Origin: Streptomyces sp. V1I1
GTDB lineage: Bacteria; Actinomycetota; Actinomycetes; Streptomycetales; Streptomycetaceae
NCBI RefSeq assembly: GCF_030817355.1
Contig: NZ_JAUSZH010000001.1
Span: 868,001 to 932,000 of the forward strand
Length of the DNA: 64,000 bases
Direction: 5' to 3'
The number at the start of each line of letters is the position of its first letter. The first letter of the stretch is position 1. The position numbers and the translations under genes are program-made. Below, one piece after another: positions 62,439-64,000 of this stretch. Under the pieces are notes generated by a model, which was not told the DNA's origin, did no database searches, and saw nothing but the letters and a program-made list of their open reading frames with translations.

Positions 62439-63725
62439 TCAGGCGCGGCGCACAGAGGCGGCAGGACGCACCGGGTCGGCAGCCGGGGGCCGGCTGCCGC
62501 CGCCGGCCAGGAAGTCGGCCAGCGGCAGGGTCGCCGCGCCGACGGTGACCGCGTCCGGGCCGAGCTGCCCCAGCTCGATGGCGGTGCGGGCGGCGGCGTG
62601 GCGGAGAGCGTACTCCCCTGCGTAGCGGCGTACTTCGGGGAGCAAATGGGGGCCGATGAGCAGTCCGGCCCAGCCGCCGATGAGGATACGTTCGGGGTGG
62701 AAGAGATTGATCAGGTCGGCGACGGCCGCGCCCAGGTACTCGGCGGTGTCGTCGAGGAGGGAGACCGCGACCGGGTCGGGCTCAGGTCCTTCCGGACCGG
62801 GAAAGGCCGCCGCCAGCAGCGCGGCCAGCGCGGTTTCGTCGTCGGCGTCGGCGGGAAGCGGTCCGCCCGCCTCCTGCCAGCGTTCGCGCAGCGCTTCCGC
62901 GCCGGCGTACGCCTCAAGACAGCCCGGCGAGCCGCAACGGCAGCGCCGGCCCCGGATCCGTACCGTCGTATGTCCCCATTCGAGGGCGCTGCTGCGGGCG
63001 TTCTCGTCGGGGGTGGCGGCGTGCACGACGCAGGCGCCGACTCCTGAGCCGATCAGGGCGACGGCGGCCTCGCGGGCGCCGCGGCCACCGCCGAACCACA
63101 TCTCGGCCTGGCCGAGTGTCTTGGCACCGTTGTCGATGAACAGCGGGACTTGTGGGGGCAGTTCGATGGAGTCGCGGACGAGTTTCTCGAACGGCACGGC
63201 GCTCCAGCCGATCGTCTGGCCGTGCACGATCGCGCCGTCCGACGTGTCCTGCTCGACGATGCCGGGGACGCCGATCCCGACGCCGAGCAGGCTCGCGGCG
63301 TCGGCGTTCGCGTCCCGCAGGACGTCGGCGACGCCGGTGCGGACATGGGCGACGACGCGCTCGACGTCGTAGCCGTGCTGGGCCAAGAGGTGTTCGGTGC
63401 GGCCGAGTTCGGTGAGCGAGAGGTCGAAGAGCTCGACGCGTACCCGGGTCTCGCCGATGTCGATGCCGATCAGCAGGCCGCTGGTGGGTTTGACGCGCAG
63501 CAGCGTGCGTGGGCGGCCGCCCTCGGAGTCGACCATTCCGGCTTCTTCCAGTACGCCTTCGGTGACGAGTTCCGCGACGACGTTGCTGATGGAACCTGAA
63601 CTCAGCCCGGTGGCCGGTCCGAGCTCCTGGCGGCTCAACGGGCCGTCGAAATACAACCGTTGCAGAACCCTGGCACGGTTGCCGCGCCGCAGGTCACGCA
63701 CTGTCCGTCTGTTGCGCTCCGCCAT
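62439..63725 (-). CDS. ROK-family transcriptional repressor
   Basis: A 428-residue regulator. The N-terminal winged helix is ARVLQRLYFDGPLSRQELGPATGLSSGSISNVVAELV. The ROK domain has GIDIGETRVRVELFD, IGVPGIVEQD and the zinc motif CRCGSPGCLEAYAG after EWGHT. ROK repressors respond to sugars. It is divergent from a sugar-binding lipoprotein gene whose promoter carries an inverted repeat, so control of that transporter is likely. The sugar is unknown. Confidence 0.92.
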   Translation of the reverse strand: MAERNRRTVRDLRRGNRARVLQRLYFDGPLSRQELGPATGLSSGSISNVVAELVTEGVLEEAGMVDSEGGRPRTLLRVKPTSGLLIGIDIGETRVRVELFDLSLTELGRTEHLLAQHGYDVERVVAHVRTGVADVLRDANADAASLLGVGIGVPGIVEQDTSDGAIVHGQTIGWSAVPFEKLVRDSIELPPQVPLFIDNGAKTLGQAEMWFGGGRGAREAAVALIGSGVGACVVHAATPDENARSSALEWGHTTVRIRGRRCRCGSPGCLEAYAGAEALRERWQEAGGPLPADADDETALAALLAAAFPGPEGPEPDPVAVSLLDDTAEYLGAAVADLINLFHPERILIGGWAGLLIGPHLLPEVRRYAGEYALRHAAARTAIELGQLGPDAVTVGAATLPLADFLAGGGSRPPAADPVRPAASVRRA

Positions 63726-63766
63726 GGTGCTCCTTCCCTGGACGCAACATACCCCGGTCGCAGACC

Positions 63767-63811
63767 TTGACGCGACCTTCTCTCACCTCTTAAATCACGG
63801 CATAAATTAAG
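63767..63811 (+). promoter_or_regulatory. Promoter with overlapping inverted repeat before the sugar ABC operon
   Basis: TTGACG (63767-63772), 17 bases, then TTAAAT (63790-63795). An AT-rich inverted repeat with arms CTTAA (63789) and TTAAG (ending 63811) covers the -10. ROK operators are often AT-rich palindromes, so this is the likely target of the adjacent repressor. Confidence 0.6.
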
Positions 63812-63867
63812 TCATGGAGGCCGTTCGGGAACCGAACGCAGCCACCCCGGGAAAGGGGCCACCTCTC

Positions 63868-64000
63868 ATGCGCACCAGAGCCGCACTCGCTGTCACCGTC
63901 GTCACCGCGCTCGCCGCCGTCACCGGCTGTGGCGGCGGCGCCTCCACCGATGGGGGCGGCAGCAACGAGTCGCCCAAGACGCTCACGTACTGGGCCTCCA
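63868..64000 (+). CDS. Sugar ABC transporter substrate-binding lipoprotein (5' end only)
   Basis: The first 44 codons are in the window. MRTRAALAVTVVTALAAVTGC is a lipoprotein signal with a lipobox, and SPKTLTYWAS is the usual first strand of sugar-binding proteins. AAAGGGG lies upstream. It continues past the window edge and is expected to be followed by permease genes. Divergence from a ROK repressor supports a sugar substrate. Confidence 0.85.
   Translation, partial: MRTRAALAVTVVTALAAVTGCGGGASTDGGGSNESPKTLTYWAS

Overview
The window is GC-rich chromosomal DNA from an actinobacterium, almost certainly a Streptomyces. The evidence is the codon bias, the many GTG starts, the ATGA/TGATG gene overlaps, rare TTA codons, and recognisable Streptomyces families: an SCO0930-type lipoprotein, RmdA, an SCO0958-type WS/DGAT, RpfD and a large LuxR regulator. 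From memory, the order resembles the S. coelicolor SCO0922-SCO0974 interval. No rRNA, tRNA, CRISPR array or phage was seen.

Region 1 (1-13.5 kb) holds a three-subunit succinate dehydrogenase operon with a divergent LysR gene, a methyltransferase/RmdA (c-di-GMP) pair, a repeat lipoprotein and a proline iminopeptidase. It also holds a small cell-surface locus: a class F sortase beside two convergent exported proteins whose C-termini look like sorting signals without LPXTG, one of them carrying a long Gly/Asn pentapeptide repeat. A polysaccharide deacetylase follows.

Region 2 (13.5-30.2 kb) is lysX (lysyl-phosphatidylglycerol and lysyl-tRNA synthesis) separated from a universal stress gene by an IS5/IS427-type element. 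Two tandem paralogous ECF sigma genes follow, then a LuxR-family ATPase regulator. A LytS/LytTR two-component system flanks an acetate/monocarboxylate-type symporter. A divergent pair of zinc-finger anti-sigma-like genes is separated by five 11-bp repeats.

Region 3 (30.2-46 kb) carries an Fpg/Nei glycosylase, a mini L-fucose/L-rhamnose operon, a WS/DGAT, a PAS-GAF-SpoIIE phosphatase and a lipoprotein. A YndJ/DUF1990/lipase-maturation-factor operon sits behind a promoter bracketed by two palindromes. Next are a TnpB remnant, a hidden 57-codon gene, two SDRs, and an ArsR/micro-ORF/SRPBCC operon.

Region 4 (46-55.6 kb) is the most striking part. It is an exopolysaccharide cluster combining an Agd3-like deacetylase, a PelF-type glycosyltransferase, a multi-spanning membrane protein, three nucleotide-sugar genes, a spherulin-4 (GH135-like) protein and a GH114 endo-galactosaminidase. 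Bacterial Pel and fungal galactosaminogalactan both use such a tool kit. Three of its genes contain TTA codons, two of them at codon 5, which suggests bldA-dependent developmental control.

Region 5 (55.6-64 kb) has an RsbW-like kinase, a GH2 remnant, glgC and glgA (glgA has a TTA codon), an FhuF-like protein, a DMT transporter and rpfD (TTA codon). A ROK repressor is divergent from a sugar ABC transporter lipoprotein that runs off the window.
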